A DNA stretch of 64,000 nt from contig NZ_VTGX01000007.1 in the NCBI RefSeq assembly GCF_009729095.1, positions 1-64,000 on the forward strand, in the 5' to 3' direction. A model generated the notes under the pieces. The model saw nothing but the letters and a program-made list of their open reading frames with translations, was not told the DNA's origin and did no database searches. Positions 35,608 to 43,411 of the stretch are shown here, one piece after another (position 1 is the first letter of the stretch; every line of letters begins with the position of its first letter). Made by a program: the position numbers and the translations under genes. The stretch is from Mycolicibacterium sp. CBMA 247 (GTDB lineage: Bacteria; Actinomycetota; Actinomycetes; Mycobacteriales; Mycobacteriaceae).

Positions 35608-35855
35608 CGCGACCGTCCCGGCTCATGTCAGGGACAGCAAGTGGAGTCCCACTCCCACCGTTGGCCACACTGGTACAACGGTCCGGTCGCCCGCATCTAC
35701 GGATGCGGGTTCTGCGTTCCGACTTTCGGGGCGTGGGCGGCTACCAGCCGTGATCGGTCGGCATTGGGCCCTGCTTTCCAGCAGGGCTTTTCTGTTCTAC
35801 GGGGCAGAGATGCAGATGGGCGGGCCTCCTCAGCAGACCCAACATAGGAGGCCCC
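35608..35855 (+). promoter_or_regulatory. Structured infC leader: two hairpins, terminator-like element and SD-sequestering stem
   Basis: Three clean stems are visible. (1) CCCGCAT/ATGCGGG, 35690-35696 with 35703-35709. (2) GCCCTGC/GCAGGGC, 35768-35774 with 35781-35787, followed by TTTTCTGTTCT, which looks like an intrinsic terminator inside the leader. (3) GGGCCTCCT/AGGAGGCCC, 35822-35830 with 35846-35854, a perfect 9-bp stem whose 3' arm contains the infC Shine-Dalgarno AGGAGG, one base before the ATC start at 35856. This suggests control by premature termination and by exposure of the ribosome site. What it senses is not evident; IF3 or L20 autoregulation is the natural hypothesis, by analogy with other bacteria. 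Confidence 0.65.
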
Positions 35856-36455
<600 letters not shown>

Positions 36456-36478
36456 TTTCAATACAGAACTGAGGATTC

Positions 36479-36673
36479 ATGCCCAAGGCGAAGACCCACA
36501 GCGGAGCATCGAAGCGCTTCCGCAAGACCGGGACCGGCAAGATCGTGCGCCAGAAGGCCGGCCGCCGCCACCTGCTGGAGCACAAGGCGACCAAGCGCAC
36601 CCGCCGGCTTGACGGCCGCACCGTGGTGGCAGCCAACGACACCAAGCGTGTCAACAAGTTGCTCAACGGCTAG
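36479..36673 (+). CDS. rpmI: 50S ribosomal protein L35 (bL35)
   Basis: 64 residues, the normal length. It begins PKAKTHSGASKRFRKTGTGK and contains the basic RRHLLEHKATKRTRRLDG typical of bL35. GAGGAT precedes the ATG. It lies 23 bases after infC and 40 before rplT, the universal infC-rpmI-rplT order. Confidence 0.98.
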   Translation: MPKAKTHSGASKRFRKTGTGKIVRQKAGRRHLLEHKATKRTRRLDGRTVVAANDTKRVNKLLNG

Positions 36674-36713
36674 AACTGCCGCTCCCCGTACCGAACGAGA
36701 ATAGGAACATCCC

Positions 36714-37103
36714 ATGGCACGCGTGAAGCGCGCACTCAACGCTCAGAAGAAGCGGCGTACCGTCCTCAAGGCCTCCAAGGGCTACCGCGGACAGCGGTCC
36801 CGCCTGTACCGCAAGGCCAAGGAACAGCAGCTGCATTCGCTGACCTACGCCTACCGCGACCGTCGCGCCCGCAAGGGTGAGTTCCGCAAGCTGTGGATCT
36901 CGCGTATCAACGCCGCGGCCCGCGCCAACGACATCACCTACAACCGCCTGATCCAGGGCCTCAAGGCCGCAGGTGTCGAGGTGGACCGCAAGAACCTGGC
37001 CGAGATCGCCGTGAGCGACGCCGCCGCGTTCACCGCGCTGGTCGAGGTCGCCAGGGCCGCCCTGCCGGAGGACGTCAACGCTCCTTCCGGAGAGGCCGCC
37101 TGA
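36714..37103 (+). CDS. rplT: 50S ribosomal protein L20 (bL20)
   Basis: 129 residues. It begins ARVKRALNAQKKRRTVLKAS and has the conserved GYRGQRSRLYRKAKEQ and YAYRDRRARKGEFRKLWI blocks. L20 is an early 23S rRNA assembly protein and represses its own operon in several bacteria, relevant to the structured leader upstream. The C-terminus overlaps the tsnR start. Confidence 0.98.
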   Translation: MARVKRALNAQKKRRTVLKASKGYRGQRSRLYRKAKEQQLHSLTYAYRDRRARKGEFRKLWISRINAAARANDITYNRLIQGLKAAGVEVDRKNLAEIAVSDAAAFTALVEVARAALPEDVNAPSGEAA

Positions 37104-37879
37104 CGCTCACCGAGCGTTCTGCCCGGGTGGCGGCTGCAGTCAAACTGCAGCGCCACGTCGGGCGCCGCCGCGCCGCACGCTTCCTTACCGAGGGACCCAA
37201 CCTCGTCGAGGCCGCGCTGCGGCGCGGACTCGTTTCCGAGGTGTTCGCGACCGAGACCGCGCTGGACCGGTTCGGGGCGTTGCTGGCCGATGCACCGGTG
37301 CAGTTGGTCACCGAGCGTGCGGCAAAAGCATTGTCGGACACCGTGACCCCGGTCGGCCTGGTGGCGGTGTGCCGACTTCCGGAGGTCTCACTTGATGAGG
37401 TTCTGGCTGCCACGCCCCGGTTGGTCGCGGTCGCCGTGCAGATATCGGAGCCGGGCAATGCCGGTACGTTGATCCGCGCCGCCGACGCGATGGGCGCCGA
37501 CGCGGTGGTACTGGCCGGCAACAGCGTCGATCCTTACAACAGCAAGTGCCTGCGGGCATCGGCCGGCAGCATCTTCTCGCTGCCGGTGATCAGCGAAACC
37601 GATGAGGCGGCAACCGTTTCGCGGCTGCAGGCCGCAGGGCTGCAGGTGCTGGCCACCACGGTCGACGGCGAGGCCAGCCTCGATCATGTCGACCTGGCCC
37701 CGCCCACCGCCTGGCTGTTCGGCCCCGAAGCCCACGGCCTGCCAACAGAATTGGCCGCCGCGGCCGATCACCGGGTGCACATCCCGATGCCCGGACACTC
37801 CGAAAGCCTCAACATCGCCTCGGCCGCGTCGATCTGCCTGTACCAGAGCGCCCGTGCCCACCGCAGCGCCAGTGACTGA
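37100..37879 (+). CDS. tsnR: SpoU/TrmH-family 2'-O-ribose RNA methyltransferase
   Basis: 259 residues. An N-terminal substrate-binding domain (about 1-95; RRRAARFLTEGPNLVEAAL) precedes a SPOUT catalytic domain. Its motifs are motif 1 ISEPGNAGTLIRAADAMGA, motif 2 AWLFGPEAHGLP, and motif 3 IPMPGHSESLNIASAASICLYQ, which form the knotted AdoMet site. The likely start is CTG 37100: it overlaps the rplT stop as CTGA, has GGAGAGG four bases upstream, and yields the expected TLTERSARV N-terminus. GTG 37127 is the alternative. The methylated rRNA position is not deducible; the name follows the mycobacterial locus. Confidence 0.9.
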   Translation: MTLTERSARVAAAVKLQRHVGRRRAARFLTEGPNLVEAALRRGLVSEVFATETALDRFGALLADAPVQLVTERAAKALSDTVTPVGLVAVCRLPEVSLDEVLAATPRLVAVAVQISEPGNAGTLIRAADAMGADAVVLAGNSVDPYNSKCLRASAGSIFSLPVISETDEAATVSRLQAAGLQVLATTVDGEASLDHVDLAPPTAWLFGPEAHGLPTELAAAADHRVHIPMPGHSESLNIASAASICLYQSARAHRSASD

Positions 37880-37881
37880 CC

Positions 37882-38353
37882 ATGTGTCAATACTGCGGAT
37901 GCCGGGACATGCCACTGCTGCGTGATTACATCGCCGAGCACGAGCGGGCGGTTGATCACGGTCGCGAGGCGGTGCGGGCCATGGACCGGGGTGAGCTGGG
38001 CCTGGCCGGTCAACGTCTCGCGGCAATGTTCGAGGAGTTGCGCTCCCACTGGCAAGGTGAGGAGAACGGGCTGTTCGCGGTAATGCACACCGACGAGCTC
38101 TACGCCGAGCACATCGACCCGTTGGTGGCCGAACACCGCGAGCTGGCCGCGTTCCTCGAGGTCGCCGACGTGACCGATCCCGCTGATCAGGACCCGGGCT
38201 CGCGCGGAGGTCGAGGAGCTCTACGTCCACATCGCCAAAGAAGAGGACGGGCTGTTCCCGGCCGCGCTCACCGCGCTCGATGGTGCGGACTGGGATGCCG
38301 CGATGGCCGGGTGGCAGGAGGCGCACCCGGGTCGCGAAATGATCCAGGGGTAG
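37882..38353 (+). pseudogene. Hemerythrin-like metal-binding protein, disrupted by a +1 frameshift
   Basis: The first ~100 residues (MCQYCGCRDMPLLRDYIAEH, then HERAVDHG, SHWQGEENGLF, YAEHIDPLVAEHREL) show the His/Glu ligands of a four-helix hemerythrin fold. After DVTDPADQ near 38190 this frame degenerates. The next frame continues exactly as expected, ARAEVEELYVHIAKEEDGLF and on to a TAG at 38351-38353. One extra base around CAGGACC (38188-38194) explains the shift; without it the product would be ~156 residues. As written the reading frame runs on antisense into the acyl-CoA dehydrogenase gene. It could be a recent inactivation or a sequencing error. It lies 2 bases after tsnR. Confidence 0.85.
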
Positions 38354-38355
38354 GG

Positions 38356-39594
38356 CTAGTTGAGCAAACCCCGTGCCACGTGGGTGATCTGAACCTCGTT
38401 GCTGCCGGCATAGATCATCAGTGACTTGGCATCGCGGGCCAGTTGCTCGACGCGGTATTCGGTCATGTAGCCGTTGCCGCCGAACAACTGCACGGCCTCC
38501 ATCGCGACGTCAGTGGCGGCCTGCGAGCAGTACCACTTGATCGCCGAGGCCTCGGCGAGCGAGATCGGAACCCCCTTCTCGGCGGATTCGATGACGCGGA
38601 ACAGCATGTTGCGCACGTTCATCCGGGCCACTTCCATGTTGGCCAGCTTGAGCTGGATGAGCTGGAACTGGCTGATCTCCTGGCCCCACAGGGTGCGGGT
38701 CTTGGCGTAGTCGACGCTCAACCGCAGGCATTCCTCGATGACGCCCAGTGTCATCGCGGCCACCCCGATACGTTCGGCCGAGAAGTTCGACCGGGCGCTG
38801 GCCCTGCCCTGGTCGGCTGTGTCGTCGGACCCTTCGGTCTCGCCGAGCAGGCGATCGCGTCCCAGCCGGACGTTGTTGAAGAACAGCTCGCCGGTCCGCG
38901 ATGAGTGAATGCCCATCTTGCGGAACGGCTTCGACTGCACGAAGCCCTCCATGCCGCGGTCGAGCACGAAGGTCAGCACCTTCCGATTGCGCTTGTCCGC
39001 ACCATCACCTTCGTCGAGCTTGGCGTAGACAACCACGACGTCGGCATCGGGGCCGTTGGTGATGAACGTCTTCTGGCCGTTGAGGATGTAATCGTCACCG
39101 TCACGGGTCACGTAGGACTTCATGCCGCCGAAGGCATCCGAGCCCGAATCGGGTTCGGTGATCGCCCACGCACCGATCTTCTCGTAGGTCACCAGCCCGG
39201 GCAGCCAGCGTTCCTGCTGGGCCAGGGTGCCGCGGCTCTGGATGGTCGACACGGTCAAGCCCAGGCTCACCCCGAGGCCGGTGACCAGACCCATCGACAC
39301 CCGGCACAATTCGCTGATCAGGACGAATCCCATGCCGGGCGATGCGCTGCCGCCGAACATTCCGCCGCGGGCACCGGAGGGCTTGCTGTCACCGCTCCGC
39401 AGCTTCGCCAGCCGCTTGTCCAGCGATTCCTTGGCGAGGGCGTCAATACCGAACGTGGCGAACAACTTTCGCACGATCGGGTAGGGCTCCATCTCGCCGC
39501 TTTCCAGCGCGTCGAGGTGTGGCCGGATCTCCTTGTCCACGAACTCGCGTACTGCGTCCCGGACAGCGATGTCGACATCAGACCAATCAAGCAT
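38356..39594 (-). CDS. Acyl-CoA dehydrogenase
   Basis: 412 residues with the usual N-terminal helical, middle beta and C-terminal helical domains. FAD/substrate signatures are WAITEPDSGSDAFGG and NGQKTFITNGPDADV; the C-terminal one is QLFGGNGYMTEYRVEQLARDAK. At the medium-chain catalytic position (IYEGT) this protein has IYAGSNEVQ, without Glu. A Glu is present in NFSAERIGVAAMTLG, the helix-G position used by isovaleryl-CoA and long-chain enzymes, so the base is probably relocated there. It catalyses alpha,beta-desaturation of an acyl-CoA. It ends 2 bases from the broken hemerythrin gene. The substrate is unknown. Confidence 0.93.
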   Translation of the reverse strand: MLDWSDVDIAVRDAVREFVDKEIRPHLDALESGEMEPYPIVRKLFATFGIDALAKESLDKRLAKLRSGDSKPSGARGGMFGGSASPGMGFVLISELCRVSMGLVTGLGVSLGLTVSTIQSRGTLAQQERWLPGLVTYEKIGAWAITEPDSGSDAFGGMKSYVTRDGDDYILNGQKTFITNGPDADVVVVYAKLDEGDGADKRNRKVLTFVLDRGMEGFVQSKPFRKMGIHSSRTGELFFNNVRLGRDRLLGETEGSDDTADQGRASARSNFSAERIGVAAMTLGVIEECLRLSVDYAKTRTLWGQEISQFQLIQLKLANMEVARMNVRNMLFRVIESAEKGVPISLAEASAIKWYCSQAATDVAMEAVQLFGGNGYMTEYRVEQLARDAKSLMIYAGSNEVQITHVARGLLN

Positions 39595-39860
39595 CCCGCC
39601 AGCTTAGGCCGCGGGGCGCGGCGATTGGGTCGGGCCGCGGGGGCAGGCCGCGGGGTGTGGCAAACAATTGCCCAGATCGTGAAATGGCCATTCGGTGAAT
39701 TTTTGGAGAAGTTCGATGGGACTTCTTTTCCTATTTATCGGCACGTGCGCATATAGGCAGGTCAGAGCGATTTTCAGCGAATTGTCAGGGACTTTCAAGT
39801 TAGTGGTGTTCGGCTACTTTCTACCTATCAATTCGCTCCTCATTCAATTCTGGGGGTTCT

Positions 39861-41144
39861 ATGTGGGTCAAAATGAAGGACCGTGTGTCGTCGTCGCTGA
39901 TGGCGGGGATGTGCACGGTGTGCGTTACCGCCTCGGTGGTGGCCGTCGCGCCCGAGGCCACCAAGGCTCTCACCGGGCCGGTCGCACTACCCGTTCCTAC
40001 GTCGGATGCGGGTTACCTGCTGACTGCGTCGTCGACGTTGCTGAACGATCTGATCAATGTGGCGTCGTTGCCGGTTCAGAATCTTGCTACGGCGTGGACC
40101 GATGTGGCGCAGTTGACCTACATCATCAACGTGGTCAATGCGGTGAATGCTGACCTCATTTCGGGTAAGTGGACATCGATTCAGCCTGATGTGCAGGCGA
40201 TTCTGACCAAGGAGCAGGGTTATCTGACGACGCTGGCGGCGCTCCCGGCCACCATCGTGAACACCGATGTTGCGGCGATCTCCAAGTTGGCGGCCGATCT
40301 GGGCCTCGGCGGCGCGTCATCGGCGGCGACGACGAGCTCCGCTCGGACGGCGACGACTCTGAGTGCTACGCCGACCGGGAGTTCGTTGGTGTCATCGTCG
40401 TCAACAGGTGCGCTGACTGCGCCGTCGACGTTGCTGAACGATCTGATCAATGTGGCGTCGTTGCCGGTTCAGAATCTTGCTACGGCGTGGACCGATGTGG
40501 CGCAGTTGACCTACGTGATCAACGTGGTCAATGCGGTCAACGCTGATCTTGTTTCGGGTAAGTGGACATCGATTCAGCCTGATGTGCAGGCGATTCTGAC
40601 CAAGGAGCAGGGTTATCTGACGACGCTGGCGGAGTTGCCGAGCACCATCGTGAAGACCGATACTGCCGCGATCTCCAAGCTGGCGGCCGATTTGGGTGTC
40701 TCGACCAAGAGTGCGTCGGCCACGACCTTGTCGGCAAAGGTTGCGACCACAGACACCAAAACCGCAGGCGCCAACACCGCAGCCATCAAGCCGACCGATA
40801 TCAAGACCACGGACACCAGCACCACCGGAGCCGGCACCACCGGAGCCGGCACGACCGGCGCCAGCACCACGGACAACAAGATCACCACGCTCGCCTCGAA
40901 GATCAAGAGCGCGGCCCCGATTACAACGCCAAAATCGCCGGCCGCCAGTGCGCCTGTCAATCCGTCGACGGCCGCACCGTCCATCTCCAGCAGCATTCAT
41001 GCCATCGCCGGGAAGTTGGCCGGCGGCAAGTCGGCTACCGATTCGAGCGCCTCCGACACGTCGGGCACCTCGAGTAGCTCCAGCAAGTCCGGTGCATCCG
41101 GCAGCTCGGATGCGAAGCCTGCGGGGCGGCATCGCAAGAGCTGA
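39861..41144 (+). CDS. Secreted protein with duplicated 131-residue unit and low-complexity tail
   Basis: 427 residues. The N-terminus is a signal peptide (about 1-35, LMAGMCTVCVTASVVAVAPEA). Two nearly identical domains follow (about 53-128 and 184-259), each with LLNDLINVASLPVQNLATAW and WTSIQPDVQAILTKEQGYL. A Ser/Thr/Ala/Lys-rich tail of ~150 residues includes GAGTTGAGTTGAS and ends GRHRKS. The helical repeat resembles mycobacterial GjpA-like putative outer-membrane proteins in style; this is a weak resemblance only. GGGGG precedes ATG 39861; ATG 39873 is also possible. The repeats use more T-ending codons than neighbouring genes. It occupies the place of a PE gene in M. tuberculosis. Confidence 0.8.
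   Translation: MWVKMKDRVSSSLMAGMCTVCVTASVVAVAPEATKALTGPVALPVPTSDAGYLLTASSTLLNDLINVASLPVQNLATAWTDVAQLTYIINVVNAVNADLISGKWTSIQPDVQAILTKEQGYLTTLAALPATIVNTDVAAISKLAADLGLGGASSAATTSSARTATTLSATPTGSSLVSSSSTGALTAPSTLLNDLINVASLPVQNLATAWTDVAQLTYVINVVNAVNADLVSGKWTSIQPDVQAILTKEQGYLTTLAELPSTIVKTDTAAISKLAADLGVSTKSASATTLSAKVATTDTKTAGANTAAIKPTDIKTTDTSTTGAGTTGAGTTGASTTDNKITTLASKIKSAAPITTPKSPAASAPVNPSTAAPSISSSIHAIAGKLAGGKSATDSSASDTSGTSSSSSKSGASGSSDAKPAGRHRKS
40019..40250 (+). repeat. Intragenic direct repeat, unit 1
   Basis: About 230 bases repeated at 40412-40643 with a 393-base period and only a handful of differences, most of them in third codon positions. See the secreted protein at 39861. Confidence 0.9.
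40412..40643 (+). repeat. Intragenic direct repeat, unit 2
   Basis: The second copy of the 40019-40250 unit, in the same reading frame. Near identity at the DNA level indicates recent duplication or ongoing gene conversion. Confidence 0.9.
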
Positions 41145-41256
41145 ACCGCCGCTCGTTCGACTTCCGGTTCAATAGCGAGGTCCCGTGCCAGGAATGGCGC
41201 GGGACCTCGTTCTTTGGGTGCTGGCGTTGGTTGGCACGCGCAGCGCAGCGATCGGA

Positions 41257-42291
41257 TCAGGCCGCCGGTTCGCGGCGCGCAGGGCGTCCTGCCGCGCGTA
41301 GTGCCGGCAGTGAGAGCGTGGTGTGCACCAGGGCGCCGGCTCGGTCCAGCAGGGTCTTGCGTCGCGGCAGGTAGTGCATCGGCAGCCCTCGGCGATCGCG
41401 GGGCGGGGCCATGAAGCCCGGGGCTTCGACCAACGGCCCATCGGCCGGCAGTTTCCCGGCCGCGCGGCGGTAGGCCGACAGTGCGCGCGGATGCAGCCTG
41501 ATCTCGTCGGGCACCGCGATGAACGCCAATTCGACCATCTTGCCGAAGATGCGCAGCAGCACCTCGTCGCCCGGCGTCCAGTGCATCCCAGCCTTCTCCC
41601 GCAGCACTGGGTCGAACAAACCTGCCGCAATCCAGCGTTGAGCTCCGACAAGGGGTTTGAACATCTGATCCCATACCGGTGTCGGCATCAGCACGAACCA
41701 CGGCTTGGGGATCCGGATGGTGAAGATGTCGAGGGTGGCCCGGTTGATCTCCAGCTCGTCGCGGCACTTGGCGTCCCAGTACTCCTGAAATTCCTCCCAG
41801 CTCTTGGGAACCGGACGCATGCTCATGCCGTACATGCGGTACCACTGGACGTGCTCGTCGAACAGCTGACGTTTCTCGGCCTCTGTCAGGCCGCCGCAGA
41901 AGTACTCCGCGGTCTTGACGATGAGCATGAAGAACGTGGCGTGCGCCCAGTAGAACGTCTCGGGGTTGAGCGCGTGATAGCGCCGGCCCTGGCCGTCGAC
42001 CCCCTTGATGGTGGTGTGGAAGCCTTTGATCTGTGCGCCGGTGCCGGCCGCGCGGTCGCCGTCGTAGACCACACCCATGATCGGGTAGACCGACCGTGCC
42101 ACCCGTTGCAGCGGTTCGCGCAGCAGGATCGAATGCTCCTCGACGCCGGCACCGAGTTCGGGATACATGTTCTGGATCGCGCCGATCCAGACGCCCAGTA
42201 TCCCGGTGCGCAGATCGCCGAAGTACTTCCAGGTCAGCGAATCTGGGCCGAGTGGATCCTGCTCGCCGGCGGTGGTGGCTCGTGTGGTCAT
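41257..42291 (-). CDS. DUF2236 (MpaB-like oxygenase family) protein, Rv1645c-type
   Basis: 344 residues. DUF2236 hallmarks: ILLREPLQRVARSVYPIMGVVYDG near the N-terminus, then GFHTTIKGVDGQGRRYHALNPETFYWAHATFF, with the conserved His-rich segment, and YWDAKCRDELEINRATLDIF. The family includes the rubber-oxygenase-like heme protein Lcp and mycophenolate-pathway oxygenase MpaB, so redox chemistry on a hydrophobic substrate is plausible. The synteny with tsnR and the cyclase gene matches Rv1645c. It is divergent from the adenylate cyclase, with a perfect 16-bp palindrome 57 bp before its ATG, probably an operator. Confidence 0.88.
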   Translation of the reverse strand: MTTRATTAGEQDPLGPDSLTWKYFGDLRTGILGVWIGAIQNMYPELGAGVEEHSILLREPLQRVARSVYPIMGVVYDGDRAAGTGAQIKGFHTTIKGVDGQGRRYHALNPETFYWAHATFFMLIVKTAEYFCGGLTEAEKRQLFDEHVQWYRMYGMSMRPVPKSWEEFQEYWDAKCRDELEINRATLDIFTIRIPKPWFVLMPTPVWDQMFKPLVGAQRWIAAGLFDPVLREKAGMHWTPGDEVLLRIFGKMVELAFIAVPDEIRLHPRALSAYRRAAGKLPADGPLVEAPGFMAPPRDRRGLPMHYLPRRKTLLDRAGALVHTTLSLPALRAAGRPARREPAA

Positions 42292-42347
42292 CGTGTCCTC
42301 GTTGACTCGTCATGACTTGAATCACAGCTGATCCCAACGATAGTAGT

Positions 42348-42363
42348 GACAACGCGCGTTGTC
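42348..42363. promoter_or_regulatory. Perfect 16-bp palindrome GACAACGCGCGTTGTC, candidate repressor operator
   Basis: The self-complementary site lies in the divergent region, 57 bp from the DUF2236 ATG and 157 bp from the cyclase start. Its length and symmetry suit a TetR-type dimer. No TetR gene is in the window. It differs from the KstR pattern (AAC-NN-GTT) by having a 4-base centre. Confidence 0.5.
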
Positions 42364-42433
42364 TACGATGGCGCGGCGCGTCGTCGCGCACTGTTATTCG
42401 GTGGCTATCGTGGCGCCACAGCACTGTGACCAG

Positions 42434-42472
42434 CCCGGTTTGCCGGCGTCGGGGGACCGCGGGCAAACCGGG
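42434..42472. repeat. 11-bp perfect inverted repeat upstream of adenylate cyclase
   Basis: CCCGGTTTGCC (42434-42444) pairs with GGCAAACCGGG (42462-42472) around a 17-base loop, ending 36 bases before the cyclase -10. It could be an operator or a hairpin-forming element; nothing transcribed towards it needs a terminator. Confidence 0.5.
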
Positions 42473-42507
42473 TCCTGGCGTGATTGCCGCCCGGTCGGCA
42501 CGCCACT

Positions 42508-42513
42508 TACTCT
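42508..42513 (+). promoter_or_regulatory. -10 element TACTCT of the leaderless adenylate cyclase gene
   Basis: TACTCT fits TAnnnT and is followed by six bases and then the GTG at 42520, placing the transcription start on the start codon. Confidence 0.6.
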
Positions 42514-42519
42514 TGCGCT

Positions 42520-43407
42520 GTGGATGGCGAGCCGTTCGATGATCCGTCCGGCCGAGTCAGGGGTGGCGAACAGGCGCCACAGCAGCGCCCCGCGAAGACA
42601 CCCGGGTTGCCGGGGCCCCTGGGGTGGCTGCAGCGCACCAACCGCAGCCCAGCCGTCGTCGAGTGGGTCCGGCGGGTACGCCGGGCGCTACCCGGAGATC
42701 CGGATTTCGGTGACCGGCTCTCGGTTTCGGGTGAGGGCGGGCCCAGGGCTGCCGCCCGGGTGGCCGACCGGCTGCTGGATCGGGACGCCGCCTCACGCGA
42801 GGTGAGCTTGGGCGCACTTCAGGTCTGGCAGGCGCTGGCCGAACGCGTCTCGGGAACGCCGGCCAATCCCGAGGTGACACTGGTTTTCACCGATCTGGTC
42901 GGATTCTCGTCATGGTCGCTGCGTTCCGGGGATGACGCCACATTGCGGTTGCTGCGCCGGGTGGCTCAGGTGATCGAGCCCCCGGTGCTTGAGGCCGGCG
43001 GGCACATCGTCAAACGCATGGGAGACGGCATGATGGCCGTGTTCTCCGATCCGGCTACCGCCCTGCGCGCGATGCTCGTTGCGCTCGATGGTGTGAAGAG
43101 CATCGACATGGACGGCTACGCGCCGCGCATGCGGGTCGGAATCCACACCGGGCGCCCGCAGCGCATCGGGTCGGACTGGCTCGGCGTCGACGTCAACATC
43201 ACCGCCCGGGTGATGGAACGGGCCAACAGCGGCGGGCTGGTCGTGTCGCACACCACGCTGGAGGGCATCTCCGAAGAGGAGCTGGCCGATCTCGGAGTCA
43301 CTGTCAAACGTCAACGGCGGCAGATGTTCTCGATCAAGCCCGAGGGCGTACCCGACGATCTGGTGATGTACCGGGTGAAAACTCCCAGGCAGTTGCCGGC
43401 CCCCTGA
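42520..43407 (+). CDS. Class III adenylate cyclase (Rv1647-type)
   Basis: 295 residues. The catalytic domain spans about 105-285. The metal-binding Asp pair is in LVFTDLVGFSSW and RMGDGMMAVF, the adenine-recognising Lys just before (HIVKRMGDG), and DVNITARVMERANSGG contains the Asp-Thr and transition-state Asn-Arg residues. All catalytic positions look intact, so it should make cAMP. The N-terminal ~100 residues are Arg/Pro-rich without membrane helices, so it is cytoplasmic. GTG 42520 is supported by the leaderless promoter; a longer frame to 42484 exists. The cAMP-binding stress protein at 16413 is a plausible downstream partner. Confidence 0.93.
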   Translation: MDGEPFDDPSGRVRGGEQAPQQRPAKTPGLPGPLGWLQRTNRSPAVVEWVRRVRRALPGDPDFGDRLSVSGEGGPRAAARVADRLLDRDAASREVSLGALQVWQALAERVSGTPANPEVTLVFTDLVGFSSWSLRSGDDATLRLLRRVAQVIEPPVLEAGGHIVKRMGDGMMAVFSDPATALRAMLVALDGVKSIDMDGYAPRMRVGIHTGRPQRIGSDWLGVDVNITARVMERANSGGLVVSHTTLEGISEEELADLGVTVKRQRRQMFSIKPEGVPDDLVMYRVKTPRQLPAP

Positions 43408-43411
43408 GCGA

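Noticed and set aside
38200..38424. The alternative C-terminus of the hemerythrin-like frame running on to 38424.
   Set aside because: The composition is Arg/Gly-rich and overlaps the acyl-CoA dehydrogenase; the other frame restores the expected hemerythrin helices.
39604..39860. Short open frames in the AT-rich stretch upstream of the repeat protein.
   Set aside because: They show no conserved motif or ribosome site and overlap each other on both strands; more likely promoter DNA.
40019..40643. CRISPR-like array because of the direct repeats.
   Set aside because: Only two units, each ~230 bases and in frame within one gene; this is a protein-domain duplication.
42484..42519. N-terminal extension of the adenylate cyclase.
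   Set aside because: It lies across the -10 element; the spacing of TACTCT to GTG 42520 favours a leaderless start there.
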